Position numbers and translations under genes: made by a program. Positions 36,184 to 52,417 of a stretch of 64,000 nucleotides of DNA are shown piece by piece (position 1 is the stretch's first letter; each line of letters starts with the position of its first letter). The stretch spans positions 7,954,868 to 8,018,867 of the forward strand of contig JANAVB010010791.1 in NCBI GenBank assembly GCA_029216955.1. Direction: 5' to 3'. The DNA comes from Iris pallida. Lineage: Eukaryota; Streptophyta; Magnoliopsida; Asparagales; Iridaceae. The notes under the pieces were generated by a model. The model saw nothing but the letters and a program-made list of their open reading frames with translations. It made no database searches and was not told where the DNA came from.

Positions 36184-36782
36184 TGTTGTGCTATTTTAGC
36201 TATAATATGATTCTTATTTTAGAAAATCCTATTATGATCTAAAATAGGATATTGATGGGCTATTTTAGGTGTAATAGGATTCTTATTTGAGGGCTTTCTA
36301 TTTAAGAAATCATATTATGACCTAAAATAGGTTTTTTTTTCATCCTATATATATGGGGTGAGGGTGGAGGCACAAAGTACAATACAAAGTAGAGAATCGA
36401 GGTGCTCGTCCACATGAAAATCTAAGAGAAAGTTCGTACTTTGCTCTTAGGACTTTACCATCCAAGACAGAAGAAAGAAGAAGATCTAATCAAGGAGTGA
36501 TCAACTTTGGTTAGGGAGATTGCTACGGGTTGGTGAATGATGTCAATTATAATCTTCTATTTTTCTTCTTGAGAGTGGTGAGAAGGTTGAACCTATTAGG
36601 GTAAAGGATTTAACGTGAGTTCTGTCAATCTTATAATTTTATCTGAGTTATTAAAGGTTGAGATTTGTCCAGGTGACGTACGTCACCGCCATATAATTGT
36701 CTTCATCTTGTGCTTGGTGTCCGTTAGACGGAAGTTGGTTTTGATCAGGTGGGTTGGCAAACATTTTCGCACACGCCTAACA
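36184..36782 (+). repeat. 5' LTR of copia element T (start uncertain)
   Basis: The right end ...CGCCTAACA is fixed by the primer-binding site 2 nt downstream. TGTTGTGC at 36184 is chosen as start because TGTT mirrors AACA. A TATA box (CCTATATATATGGGG, about 36343-36357) and transcribed-type leader follow. No partner LTR is in the window. Confidence 0.6.
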
Positions 36783-36784
36783 AT

Positions 36785-36796
36785 TGGTATCAGAGC
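36785..36796 (+). promoter_or_regulatory. Primer-binding site of copia element T (initiator Met tRNA)
   Basis: TGGTATCAGAGC is the classical plant copia primer site complementary to the 3' end of initiator methionine tRNA. It follows the LTR end after AT. Confidence 0.95.
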
Positions 36797-36815
36797 TTTA
36801 GGGGTTCTGGCAACC

Positions 36816-37512
36816 ATGTCTACAGAGTAGATAAACACTCATATGATCACCCTCACAGGGATAAACTGGGCAATTTGGAAGCCAGTGATGGAGGATCTAC
36901 TATGGTACAAGGATTTGCATGGTCTGTTGGAGGACGACAACGTAAAGCCATCGGATAAAGCTGCTGAAGACTGGAAATGACTGGATCAAAAGGCCGTTGG
37001 ATTCATCTGCCAATAGCTTGATGACTCGGTATTTTACCATGTATCCATGGAGAGTTCGACAAAAGTATTGTGGGAGAAGCTGCATTCGTTGTACAAAAAG
37101 AAGACAGCTGGCAACAAAGCGTTTCTTATTCGCCAACTCGTCAATTCAAAGTACACGGAGGGTACCTCGATGGCACAACATCTGAACAAGGTTCAGGGTA
37201 CCATCAATCAGCTGTCTGCGATGAAGATGGTGATTGATAATGAGCTTCAGGCCCTACTGCTCTTGAGTTCACTATCGAAAAGCTGAAAGACGTTGGTGGT
37301 GTTGGTGAGCAACTCCGCACTTGATGGAGTTGTCACGATGGAGGCAGTCAAAAGTAGCTTGTTGAATGAGGAGGTTCGACGCAAGTAAGTGGAATCGTCA
37401 CATGAGTCCGCTCTGGTGGCTTCCTGCGGGTAAGGAAGACCCAAATCACAGGTGAGGACATGGGAGAGTTCTTGGGATCTTATGATTGTGGACCACAAGG
37501 AGGGCTGCTATT
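36816..37512 (+). pseudogene. gag: Copia gag of element T, truncated by the CACTA insertion
   Basis: It starts ATGTCTACAGAG, with a stop right after four codons. The UBN2-type gag domain is then readable: INWAIWKPVMEDLLWYKDLH, SMESSTKVLWEKLHSLYKKK, AGNKAFLIRQLVNSKYTEGT, SMAQHLNKVQGTINQLSAMK. Further stops stand at 'AAEDWK*LDQKAVGFICQ*'. A frameshift at about 37260 precedes the NSALDGVVTMEAVKSSLLNE stretch. The sequence stops at the CACTA end at 37513, and its continuation is not in this window. Confidence 0.85.
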
Positions 37513-37528
37513 TACTACCAAAATACAG

Positions 37529-37885
37529 CGCTTTAGCGACAGATATTTAGCGACGGATGTAGTCTGTCGCTAATAGCGACGGACTACCGATGAAACATCG
37601 ATGGTCGTCCGTCGACTTACAGCCAATTATTTTTTTTAATTTTAAGGGTAAACCTCGGTCGGAAATCCGTCGCTATATCGTCGAAAATATAGCGACGGAC
37701 AAATAACCCGTCGCTATGTTGTCGCTCAGTTGTCAATATTTAGCGGGGAAAATGTTAGAAAACATTGGCACAAAATTTGGCGACCACATAACGACGGATT
37801 ATTCGTCGGCAAACTAGCGGGGGTATAGCGACGGCCTGGCGACGGATATATCCGTCGCTAATCCGTCGCTAAATACTGTGCCCTA
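37529..37885. repeat. CACTA sub-terminal repeats (AGCGACGGA/TCCGTCGCT)
   Basis: About sixteen copies of the AGCGACGG core occur in both orientations within 350 bp. Sub-terminal repeats are bound by the TNPA-type protein in En/Spm. Confidence 0.85.
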
Positions 37886-39263
37886 ACATAAAACGAACCG
37901 ACGGGAGGGAGGGAATTTTTTATTCCCCCCAAAATTTTCTCTCACCTGCTCTCTCTCTCTCTCTCGCGCGCTCTCTCACTTTCTCACTCAGGTATGTCTC
38001 TCTCCCTCTGTCTCTCTCTCTCTTGGTGGTCGCGGGGGGGGGGGGGGGGGGAGGGGAGGGGGTGCACCATGCGGGGGGGATCGTGGCCGCGGGAGGGGGG
38101 GTCGGCGAGTGGGGAGGTCGCAGGAGGGGTAGGGGAGCGGAGGGAGGGGGGCCGGGGGGTGTTGGTGGTCGGAGCGGGGGAGGAGGGAGGGATTTTAGGG
38201 TGGGGCGGCGGGGTGGGGAGGTCGGGCCAGGGGGTCTTGGCGGTCGGAAGGGGGGAGGAGGGGGGGGTGGGGGCCCGACCGGGGGGTAGTGTTTAGTGTT
38301 GGGGTCGACGGGTGGGGAGGTCGTGGTGGGGGGGGGGGGGTAGGCGATCGGAGGTGGGCCAGGGTTTAATATTTTTTATAGTTTTCTGTAATGCATGTAT
38401 AAATATGTAATGACACAGTCAAGATTAATTTTTGTACGATTAAGATTGATTTTTTTTATGGCACGATCAAGATTAATTTTTTTCATATTTTTCTGTAATG
38501 CATGTATAAAAATGTTGGGAGTTCTTAGGCTGCCATCATGAGAGTCATGCTTGAAGTTATTTATTTGTCATGTTTAATAGACAACGATTGTGTAAACTAA
38601 AAAATTGTCAATGCATGTTTGGGCATCTTATTATGAGTCTGATCCTTGTGGCATGTGGGCTTATGCTTACAGTGCTCACAATGAACTCGATTTAATAGAT
38701 CCAATCCACGTAGAAAGAAGTTGTATAGTTTTGAAAGCGACCTATCGAATTTTGGACCGTGATGTAAATGGAGTGAAGTAAAAAGGATTATTTAGTATTA
38801 GGATCTCACATAATAGTGGATATTAGGATTTTGGTCTCAAAATTGTCCAATACTAAGGTTTGGGTCCGGAAGTCACTGTTCATTAGCCGAACAATGATTT
38901 TGGATCAAAAATTTTAATCCTATCATTGGACAATTTTAATCCTAACATCGGTATCGAACTAGTTCACGGTATCGATATCGGTATCGGACTATTTCTATGA
39001 GTATTGGTATCAGATCGATATCGGACTATTATATGAGTATCGGTATCGGACTATTTCTATGAGTATCGGTATCTAAACCCTAACCCTAACCCTAAAACCC
39101 TAACCCTATGACTATCGGTATCTAAACCCTAACCCTATGAGTATCGGTATCTAAACCCTATTTATATGAGTATCGGTATCGGACTATTTATATAAGTATC
39201 GGTATCGGACTATTTCTATGAGTATTAGTCAGAGAGGGGGCCTTCTTGAGAAGCAGGAGAAGT
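37886..39263 (+). other. CACTA leader: simple-sequence and minisatellite DNA
   Basis: A CT-rich tract (37930-38030) with a possible splice donor CAGGTATG at about 37989 is followed by a G-rich tract (38030-38350) whose Gly/Arg frames are not genes. AT-rich DNA follows. This looks like a 5' UTR/intron of the transposase gene, as is common in CACTA elements. Confidence 0.5.
38948..39230. repeat. GAGTATCGGTATCGGACTAT minisatellite with telomere-like CCCTAA blocks
   Basis: About ten degenerate units of ATGAGTATCGGTATCGGACT occur here. At 39073-39160 the units are interspersed with CTAAACCCTAACCCTAACCC blocks, close to the plant telomere repeat CCCTAAA. The CCCTAAC variant prevails. Confidence 0.8.
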
Positions 39264-39363
39264 AGTGCGACGAAGTAGAAGGGGGTCGGTATCGGACTCT
39301 ATATTTTTAATTGCAATTCTATTTACTTTGTCTTACGATGCAGATTTTTACATCCAACCTGCG

Positions 39364-40074
39364 ATGGATCGTTACTTCGTTGATCGTACATGGATGTACA
39401 AATGGCAACACGAGAGCAGAATAGGTGTGAGTGACGATTTTCAGGCAGGCGTGGAAGTGTTTCTTAAGTATGCCATGAGCAAAGCTCAGTACATGGACGG
39501 TAACAAAATCAAGTGTCCATGTGGTATTTGTCGTAATAGACGTTACGAAGAAGTGGTGATTGTGAGAGATCATTTGACCCGTAAGGGTTTCGTATGTGAT
39601 TACGGCCTGTGGTCATCGCAAGGTGAACTATATACGAAAAGACAGGTTGCGGAAGCTGCTACTTGTGCATTTGATGATAATGCAGCAACGGATTTTGTCA
39701 TCGAAGACGGTGGATGCTCTGTTGATTATGGAGACCTGCAAAATCTTGTACGAGATATGATGTACGATACGGCAAGGCCTAATTTTGATCCGGAGGATCC
39801 TAATCCCGAGGCGAAGGAGTTCTATGATATATTTTAAGATGCAGATACTCCTCTATATCCTGGTTGTGAGACTCATTCCGTACTGTCAGAGGTGATGCGG
39901 TTGTTGAACATAAAGTCTGATTTTAACTTGCCACAAGCTTGCTATGATCGGATCACACAACTAATCAAGGAGGTGTTACCGAAGGAATCCAAAGAGCTCC
40001 CAAAAAACTTCTACAAGTTAAAGATATTATTGAGGAAAATAGAGGGGAGGAAGAGGTTGATACACAAGACTTAG
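39364..40074 (+). pseudogene. CACTA transposase (TNPD) N-terminus: transposase-associated domain plus TNP2 start
   Basis: MDRYFVDRTWMYKW opens the transposase-associated domain, which continues through FLKYAMSKAQYMDGNKIKCP, CGICRNRRYEEVVIVRDHL and RKGFVCDYGLWSSQGE. The CPCGIC cysteines look metal-binding. An in-frame TAA (39835-39837) interrupts YDIF/DADTPLYPGC. The first TNP2 motifs follow: LLNIKSDFNLPQACYDRI, EVLPKESKELPKNFYK. The frame then diverges at about 40020, so the TNP2 catalytic region is absent. An intact TNPD is much longer (over 700 residues). Confidence 0.85.
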
Positions 40075-40283
40075 CTGCCAACCAGGAGAAAAAGAGGCAT
40101 CTTGTCCCAAGTATTGAGGCTGAAGAAGAAGAAGAAGAAGAAGAAGAAGAAGAAGAAGAAGAAGAAGAAGAAGAAGAACTTGATGAGGATGAGGATACAG
40201 ATGAAGTCGATGATGAGGATGAGGATGAGTATAAGGATGAAGACGAGGCCGAGGACGAGGACGATGACGATGACGATGATTAG
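40023..40283 (+). pseudogene. Acidic C-terminal tail fused after the TNP2 deletion
   Basis: In a frame shifted from the preceding segment, EENRGEEEVDTQDLAANQEK leads to a run of about 19 GAA (Glu) codons at 40122-40178 and then an Asp/Glu tail ending in TAG at 40281-40283. It is probably what remains of the 3' end of the transposase gene after a deletion. Confidence 0.55.
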
Positions 40284-40637
40284 ATTAAATATCGGTATAT
40301 ATTAAAAACATTTCCAATTAACTTAGTGGAATTTACTTTTACCTCATAAAAACACTTCCTACTAATTAACTTAGTGAATTTAGTTTGACCTCATAAAAGC
40401 ACTTACAACTAACTTAGTGAATTCAGTTTAAACTTCTGTATTCTTATTTCAGTTCATGCTTTTGTTGTTCGATCATCTACTTATTGTATAATTTTCTTTT
40501 TACAGATGACACTCATAGTCCTTTTCGTCGTTGGCGGCACTCGTCGCCCTGTTGGTGGTATATATATTTAAGTTTAGTTTTATATTCATTTATACTTCTA
40601 TATTGTTAATTATGTTTATGTGTTCTATTTACAGGTC

Positions 40638-41689
40638 ATGGTGGCTAGCACTCGTCGTCGTGGTGGTGCTGGTGGTGGTGCTGGTGGTGTTGGTGGTGGT
40701 GCTGGTGGTGGTGCTGGTAGTCCTGGTCGTGGGCGTGGTCGTGGTGCTGGTGCTGGTGGTCATGGTCGCCTTCAGCATTCCTGAGATGTGACCCCATCTA
40801 GAGATCCCGACCCGGAGAGTACCCCGGGTACAGACTCATCCCGCCGTCGATCTACCCCGGGGCTATCGTCACCTTTGTCGAGGCCTGCGACTCCATCCGC
40901 TGACAAATCCGTTTCGCCAGCGTATCCACCAGTAGATCCACCAGTTACTGCATGGTGGGCCCCGGAGTACCCCCGGACTCAGTTATATCAGGTTACTGGT
41001 GAGTACATGCGCGAAGCCGCGGATCCTTTGACGCCACCAGAGAGGCCGATGGGCGAGTTCCGACGAGAGCTATAGCCCGCGGGTGAATCGTAAGTAAATT
41101 TAAGTTAATTTATTAAATTTGTTTCATTTATTCAAGTTAATAATCCAGTCGTTGCTTCTTTGTAGGTTTTTTCTGTGGGCTGCTGCCAGGATTCTAGGGC
41201 ATATTATCTGGGATAACTACCATGGCCCATACCTCAATTTTTTTGAGGTGCCCCTAGACTTGCAGTACATCTGGCTCGACGACATGAGGGTATATATATA
41301 TATCTTGTGGTTAATTATTAATTACTCTTTAATCCAACATTTTTTTAATTATGTGATAATTAAATTTGTATGTCAGAGGACGTTCTGGTGGCCCTCCATC
41401 GCGAGGAGGCAATCCGCAGGATCTATAGAAGCACCGTCGGAAAGAAGATACAGGACACGGTTTATGACCTTCGCTCGGGCATTCGAAGAAGGATTGGATC
41501 CGACAGGAGTGTTATAACCAGATCTTGGATAAGATGGATACTCCTGCGTACAAGCAGAAATCGAAAAAAAGCGAAGACGAATCGATGGGCCGCGGGTTTG
41601 CATACGAGAGGATCAAGGCCCCACGCAACAACACGTGCAGATCTGGTACGATACTGCAAATTCATTCCACTATCTAATTCGGTACTATT
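40638..41689 (+). pseudogene. CACTA second gene (Ptta/En/Spm, TNPA-like), broken
   Basis: The ATG at 40638 follows a splice-acceptor-like TTTACAG. The first exon encodes a Gly/Arg-rich N-terminus (MVASTRRRGGAGGG), has one TGA (40782-40784), then a Ser/Pro-rich linker (RDPDPESTPGTDSSRRRSTP) and WWAPEYPRTQLYQ. Acceptors TTTGTAG (about 41165) and GTCAG (about 41376) border two further exon pieces: RILGHIIWDNYHGPYLNFFE with YIWLDDMR, then EEAIRRIYRSTVGKKIQDTV with YDLRSGIRRR. This order matches plant En/Spm second-gene proteins that bind sub-terminal repeats. It is cut by LARD D. Confidence 0.7.
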
Positions 41690-44489
41690 TGTAATGCCCC
41701 AGTCCCAAATTACTTAGGACTAAGTACGTCAACATGCCAGCTGCATACATACAAAGTATACTCCAATATATGGAAGCTTTGCATGTATACATAAGCTGTA
41801 GAATGTAGTAAATCATGAAACTAATCTCATCCACAAATAAAGAAGAAAGAATTTATAATAAACTTATGAATTATTATTTATACAAGTCGTTGGGCGGAGA
41901 CAGATCTACTACCAACAAAAAAGAGAGAAATACATAATAAAGAAATATGTGGAGCGATGTGAAGACGATCCAAGTGCAATCATCCTCGAACAAATAGAGA
42001 TGATCATGGCCATGACTCGAATACCCGTGAATGACAATAGCACACACCTGGAGAGATAACCAGGTCCTCAGAGGGACGTAACACGATACAAGAAAATACC
42101 ATGCCGTATAAACTGTGATATATAATAGAAAAATAAGGGGATTCGTGCAATAGGGTGCCTAACCGTACTATAGTGAATATGCAATAAAGAACAATCCTTC
42201 ACATATGGGCACTCGGGCTGTATAACAGTGGCATCGTCCCTTCCTTCGGGAACCAGTCGTCTTCGTCCATAACGCTCGACGAACGTCAGAGGAAATCAGT
42301 AAGAAAAACGTCCATAATGCTCCATAAACGTCAGAGGGAATCAGTAATAGTAAGGTGAACCTGCGTCTCCAGCGGAGCTTCAGGTACAATAGCAATGAAT
42401 ATGTGGCCCATACATCAAGGAAATGTTCTTCCTATCCGATGCCTAGTGGAGTCACATCCATGACTCATATGAACCTCCAGTAACTGTCAAGTCTACTAGC
42501 ATGCAATTCTATTGGTAGTTACTTCTAACCGTCGCACGCCTCATACGTATCGGTGGCCGGCCGACTACGCGAGTACGTGTCCTATATGTGACTCATAATA
42601 CGTGGTAAAGTAGGTGTCAAGACCGTATGAGATATACCAATACCTCATCATCAAATGGGTGGTCACTAGACGAAGTCAATGCAAGAGAATAAAACAAAAA
42701 CAAGAAAACGACCGATAGAGTCGCTTGCACCCAAGTGTGACTTGGACGCACAGTTTATAATAACAATAAATAAGAAATACTAAAAATAACAACTAAAAAT
42801 AAGAATATATAAATCACAGAGTAAGGTGGCAAGGTATCTTGCCTAATATCCGGAGTGAGGTAAGATGATGTCTTGGCGACGAATCAACAACAACGCACAA
42901 AGGGGAAGGTGTAGGAACAACTTCGGATGCTAAAAATAGTCTATTATCTAATTATAATTAATACTGCACCTATGACATTTATTTAATAGATTCTAAAATT
43001 AGGATATGGCATAGGTTTTCGTAACAGATTTTCAAACAACTAAACGGATCTCATTTTCGTTTCCGAAATCTCCCGAAATCGCAAAAATACTGAAACACGT
43101 TTATTTTTGGGACACTAGATACTCAAACACTTGTGTAGAAATCTATAGAACGAATTTTATCTATTAAAAAAATGGAGGCAAAACGGAGTTCGGAGCTAGG
43201 AGATATCGTCGTTCCAAGTTTCTCTTGCTACTAAAAAGCGGGGCTGAATTCTGATGACGAATTTTTGAGTTCCTATTGGACTAAAAATAATTTCGAATTA
43301 TGGTTGATAGGAAGGGAATGTATTAGGTATATATAGGTACTTATTTCAGATTTATCCCCTAAATTAGATAAGATTTAATTTAAATTTATAGGAGTTTCTT
43401 TGTTATGATATAATAGATAGTGATGCTTTCCTATTAGACTTAGGATTAAGATTAACTTAAAATATAGTTCATATTTATCTAAATTATCTATAACATTATT
43501 TAAAATTACTATAGATAATAATAGAGTTAACATTTATTTAAACAACCTTCATCTAATCTCATTTATACAAGCTGAAATATTTAATACTAAATCGACATTT
43601 ATTCTATATTATGTAAATAGTGTACAATATAAGTAACATGTAAAAAGTAATAAAAATTATGAAATAAATCCTAAAATTTTGAGAAAAATTGTATAATATA
43701 ATTTAGATCCTTAATGTACTAGAAAAATAGCTTTATATATTTTTATACTAAATTTACTAATGAGCACTATACTAAATATATGTAAAATAATAAAATTATA
43801 TAATAAGTCAATATTAAAAATCCAAAAATTCCACAAATATTTATTTTGAAAAATTTGGGGGTTTACAAAAGTCTTATCTAGATAAGGACTAAGAAGAGTT
43901 TTAATTCCCCTTAGATTTTCTACTATTTAATTCAAATTGATTTAAAAGTAACTCAATCAAATGTAACCCAATGTAGATAGATTCTACCTCTAATTTAAAC
44001 CATATTTAAATACTTAATAATTTTTTTCAACTTAAATCACCATAATTAATTACATATTAAATCAACCCATATTTAATATACATTTTTTGAAATAATATAT
44101 TAATGATAATAATTAAATTTGAAAATACAAATATATATACACTCGCATGCAAAAATAATACTTATATAAAATACAGTTTTTCTGAATTACTAGTTATACT
44201 AGTACCATAAAATAAAATGGCTTTTTTAAAATTAAAATAAAGTTTGGCAATCCTCGGCGCGACGTATTTACAACTTCAAGCAATATAAAATATTTATCGT
44301 CTATTATTTTGAAATATTTTCTACATCTATATAATTAAAACATTTTATAAAAATATGTACTTCGCACATATTCTCACTTGACGAAAAATTTACGAAACGC
44401 AAACTCGTACGCGACGTACAAATACGAAGTACAAAAATTAATACCATATTTATTAAAAAAAATCGTAGTAGAAATTTAGGGGTTTTATA
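41690..44489 (-). repeat. Left (3') LTR of LARD D
   Basis: It begins TGTAATGCCCCAGTCCCAAATT and ends GGGGTTTTATA, a decayed form of the TTTTACA end in A. It matches the start of 63092-64000 closely and LARD A LTRs more loosely, and is about 0.5 kb shorter than A's LTR. The part 43300-44460 is very AT-rich. No gene is seen. Confidence 0.88.
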
Positions 44490-46174
44490 TCCTACCCAAC
44501 TTACAAGAATTTTGTCCTCGAAATTTAGGAATAGCTAGGGTAGGGAGATAGAAAGAGTTCATCAATACCGAAATACGATTAAATTTTGGATGAGACGAAG
44601 AAACGACGTTCGACACAAACATGCATTGGAAGATCGTGATTTTGATATCTATGAAAATACATCATGGTTATGGAATTGAAGAAGGGTCGCTAGTTGAGGT
44701 AATAAAATTATGATACACGAATTAGAGAATAGAAAGGAATTGAGTAGGTCAAAGAGAATAATTTGGACATTTATGACAGATGGTTTCTGAGCAAATATAG
44801 TCGTCTAGGTTTAAGGTATGGTTAAGGAAATAATTTGAATCATTTTTCAAGTTTCAAGAACGATTAGAAGGTTGCGATAATGAATCTAGGATAGAGGAAA
44901 ATGTAACTCAAGGCGGGGATATAGTCACATTGGTTGGTCAGCGGTTAACTATCTTGGCAATAGATGGTGGACAACTAAGGGGATATCAAGTATGAGTGTT
45001 TGTCTTTCCAATATAGGCGAAAGACGAAAATAATAATGAGTTCGAAAAAGATATTATCGAATACGAATAAGTGGTTCAAAGACGATTGAAAATTTTCAAA
45101 AGAATTGCCAACGCAGTCGCGGATAGAATTCTAGAGGCCAAGTTAACTATGTCTCTATCCACGTCGAATATATATGAAAAGCGAACCAAAGTGCACTAGG
45201 TTGATCAGACCATCATGCACTGGTTCTGATTAGACAATGTATTAGTGGGCGCCCCAATAATACATATGTCGTGAACAAGCTCGATAAAAGAATAAGCTTG
45301 TAAAACTAAGGCTAAATTAGCATCATAAGATAGTCAAAATATAAGTACGGAATACTAATGAAGGAAATTAAATAGTCAAAGATCCATTAAAATCTAAGTC
45401 TTGCCCGAAGTTTGAGCTTATGCAGTCGTTCTAGTGTTTTCTTTTCTATGTCTTGGTTGACTAGATAAGTTAGGGTCCTCTGAATTCTATAGTTTAAGTA
45501 AACTTTCAATATAGGTCCAAGAACAAAGGTTTGTTAGGTCATGAGGTATTCTACCAAACTTACAAGAGTTAAACTAGTAGTGTGATGGGACAATGGTCAA
45601 GCAATCAAGATAAAGCACAAAGTTAAGCATTTAAGGAATTAAGTAGAACAAAATCACATATCGGATCGAAAGAATTGAGTCAAGGTTGAGTCCCTATCCT
45701 TGGTCGAAAAATATATCGGTATCATGGTAAAGGTTATAGTCTAGTCTTTATGACCCGAAAGTCATATCATAAAAATAGAGTACCAAGGGACGTGTTTTGA
45801 GTGGGACATGATATACCTACATGAAGGTGAGCTCGTCTAGGTCTTACATATGAAATTTGTTGGAAGTTAATAGCTAGTATTACACTTCAAATATCAAAGT
45901 CACGGTAAATGACACAAAAGATCTAAAATAGAAAGTGGGAGTTCATGAAGTGACAATTAATGCACAAACATTAAAGAAGATCAAGTTGAAGCATGAAATA
46001 AAATTAATTAAGAAATCTAGTAAATAATTTAGGGGCACAGTTTTCAGAGAGAAGATAGTCTCCTAGGTGGATACAGTCAAGGAACGATTAAATCATTTCT
46101 TAAATTTTAAACGGTTAGAAGGTCACAATAAAAGATCTGGATTCGGGGAAGGTTGAGTAAGTAAAAATTAATAT
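44490..46174 (-). other. LARD D interior, left part
   Basis: Non-coding. The left edge gives, on the minus strand, GAGGACAAAATTCTTG then GTTGGGTAGGA up to the LTR, as in A. The segment 45185-45240 keeps GAACCAAAGTGCACTAGG and TTGATCAGACCATCATGCAC, matching A at 13175-13215. Confidence 0.8.
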
Positions 46175-50277
<4,103 letters not shown>

Positions 50278-50355
50278 AATCTACCCCCCTTAAAATAATT
50301 TCGTCCTCAAAATTAAAGTCAAAACTGCATGATTAAGAAAGAACAAAATCATACC
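50278..50355 (-). promoter_or_regulatory. Polypurine tract and 3' UTR of element C
   Basis: On the minus strand GAGGACGAAATTATTTT is followed by AAGGGGGGTAGATT and the LTR. The layout is the same as in B, A and D, but with the cleanest G-run. Confidence 0.8.
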
Positions 50356-50953
50356 TCAAGACTGGAAAAGATAGGGGTATCGTTCGCGCATTTCATCCTC
50401 CCTCTCCCAGGTGGACTCTCCTGGAGAGTGATGCCTCCAAGCTACGCGAACTAAGGGTATCGACTGGTTTTGCAATACCTTCTTCTGTCGGTCCAGAATC
50501 TCCACAGGCTGCTCTGGATAACTGAGAGTAGGTCCCACCTCAATCTCAGAATGGTCCAGTACATGGCTAGGATCTGCCACATACCGTCTTAACTGCGATA
50601 CATGAAATACATTGTGGACTCCCACTAAGGAAGAAGGCAAGTCCAGTCTGTATGACACGTCACCGACCCTTTCGATGATAACGAAAGGTCCGACATAGCG
50701 TGGGCTAAGCTTCCCTCCTCCATTGACAAGAATAGTGCCTCGAGTCGGTGAAATCCTCAAGAATACCATATCTCCAACCTAACATAAGCATGGTCTCAAT
50801 TAACTAGAAGTAATCATACAATCAACAAAATCACAAACAACAAGATTCTAATCCTAAGTCTAAGCTATACCTCAAACTACAAAGGTCTCAGGTGGCTGTC
50901 GGCCCAATGCCGCTGTCTGTCCTGCGCCATGCGAAGTCGATCCCTGATGAGCT
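50356..50953 (-). pseudogene. pol: Integrase C-terminus and chromodomain of element C
   Basis: On the minus strand: FLRISPTRGTILVNGGGKLS, PRYVGPFVIIERVGDVSYRL, VGVHNVFHVSQLRRYV. The chromodomain follows: PVEILDRQKKVLQNQSIPLV, RVAWRHHSPGESTWEREDEM, RERYPYLF. Its aromatic and Trp residues are retained. About 120 bp of unrelated-looking sequence (50775-50880) separates it from the integrase core. Confidence 0.87.
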
Positions 50954-52081
50954 TTACCTTCTCGGCTGCGTCAACAACCATCTCAGGTCCCAGTAAAGCT
51001 CGCTCTCCAACATCGTCCTAAGACAAGGGAGTACGACATCTACGCCCGTACAACGCCTCGAATGGTGACATACCAATGCTGGCCTGCAATTGTTGTTGTA
51101 TGCAAACTCTACCAAGTGCAGGTGATCCTCCCATGATCCTCCAAAATCCAGAACACAAGTCCGCAGCATGTCCTCGAGAGTCTGAATAGTCCTCTCCGAC
51201 TGTCCGTCCGTCTGAGGGTGGTATGCAGTACTGAATTTGAGCTGAGTGCCCAAACTAGTCTGTAGACTCCGCAAAAAATTGGAAGTAAAGCGACTATCCC
51301 GATCCGAGATAATGCTCATCGGAACTCCGTATATCCTGACAATCTGCCGCATATACAACTCCGCTAGCTTCTTCGTAGACGTCTCCACTTTGAATGGCAA
51401 AAAGTGGGCCGATTTGGTCAACCTGTCCATGATGACCCAAATCGCGTCTTTCCCTCCTGATGAACACGGCAATCCAGAAACAAAATCCATCGTAATGTGC
51501 TTCCACTTCCACTCCGGAATAGGCAATGGCTGCAACAGTCCTCCTGTTCTCTGCCTCTCTGCCTTAACCTGTTGACAGACTAGATACCTGGCTTCGAAGC
51601 GTGCTACCTCCCGCTTCATCCCATACCACCATACATGCTCCTTCAAATCTCTATACATCTTGTTGGCACCTAGATGCATAGTATACTGAGAGCGATGGGC
51701 CTCCTGCATAACCTGCTCCCGAAGCTCTCTGCTAGGCACACACAGTCTGGAACCGTGCCTCAATGTGCCGTCCTCCGTAATGACAAACTCCATATCTGCC
51801 AATCCTGCTAGAACCTGCTCTCGGATACACCGCAGGGTAACATCGTTAAACTGAGCTGACTTGATCCTCTCTATCAAGTCTGACTGAATCTGAAGACCCC
51901 ACATCTGCATCTGAACTCCGGGCACGATCACTTCGATCCCCAAACTCTCTAAATCTGCTAATAGATGACGATCTATCGTCAAGCACATAGCTACCAGATA
52001 CCTACTCAAGGTATCGGCAACCACATTGGCCTTCCCTGGATGGTACTGCAATGAAATATCGAAGTCCTTTATCAACTCCAA
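50954..52081 (-). pseudogene. pol: Integrase with RNase H tail of element C
   Basis: A 375-codon open frame starts in the RNase H tail ([20 protein letters not shown]). The integrase zinc domain follows ([20 protein letters not shown] with two His), then [14 protein letters not shown], where the first Cys of the CxxC pair is Tyr (codon at 51584-51586, TGT to TAT). The core has [10 protein letters not shown] (Asp), [10 protein letters not shown] (Asp) and [18 protein letters not shown] (Glu). A frameshift near 51090 garbles the end after VEFAYNNN. Confidence 0.88.
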
Positions 52082-52417
52082 CCATCTGTGCTACCTCATG
52101 TTGAGCTCTTTCTATGTAAACACATACTTCAAGCTCTTGTGGTCTGTGAAGATCTCCACACGCTCTCCGTATAGATAGTGCTTCTACAGCTTCAGAGCAA
52201 AGATAACCACCGCCAACTCCAAATCATAGGTAGGGTAGTTCTCCTCATGCTGACGTAACTGCCTGGATGTATAGGCAATCACCTTCCCATACTGCTGTAA
52301 GACACAACCCAAACCCTTTCCTGAGGCATCACTGTAGATAGTGAACCCGCCTGATCCTGATGGCAACGTCAAAATCGGGGCTGTCGTCAGACGCTTTTTC
52401 AGCTCATAAAAAGTGAC
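52082..52417 (-). pseudogene. pol: RNase H of element C
   Basis: On the minus strand: [20 protein letters not shown] contains the first Asp and [18 protein letters not shown] the Glu. A stop (Trp position, 52181-52183) and others at 'KYVFT*KELNMR*HRW' break the frame. All are single changes at Trp or Gln codons. Confidence 0.85.

Larger units (their letters stand above)
37513..41689 (+). mobile_element. CACTA (En/Spm) transposon, internally deleted and 3'-truncated
   Basis: The left end (T)ACTACCAAAATACAGCG follows copia gag. The first base of the expected CACTA is mutated to T. A dense sub-terminal array of AGCGACGG/CCGTCGCT follows (37529-37885). Then come a transposase-associated domain and the start of TNP2 (39364-40074), an acidic tail (to 40283) and a second TNPA-like gene (40638-41689). 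Most of TNP2, including its catalytic part, is missing. The right end lies beyond LARD D, which cut the element at 41690. Confidence 0.85.

Noticed and set aside
37994..38296. Gly-rich frames in the CACTA leader
   Set aside because: They are the translation of a long G-run tract with no codon pattern.
40102..40305. Lys-rich frame over the GAA run
   Set aside because: It is the wrong frame of the GAA repeat. The Glu/Asp frame continues with meaningful flanks.
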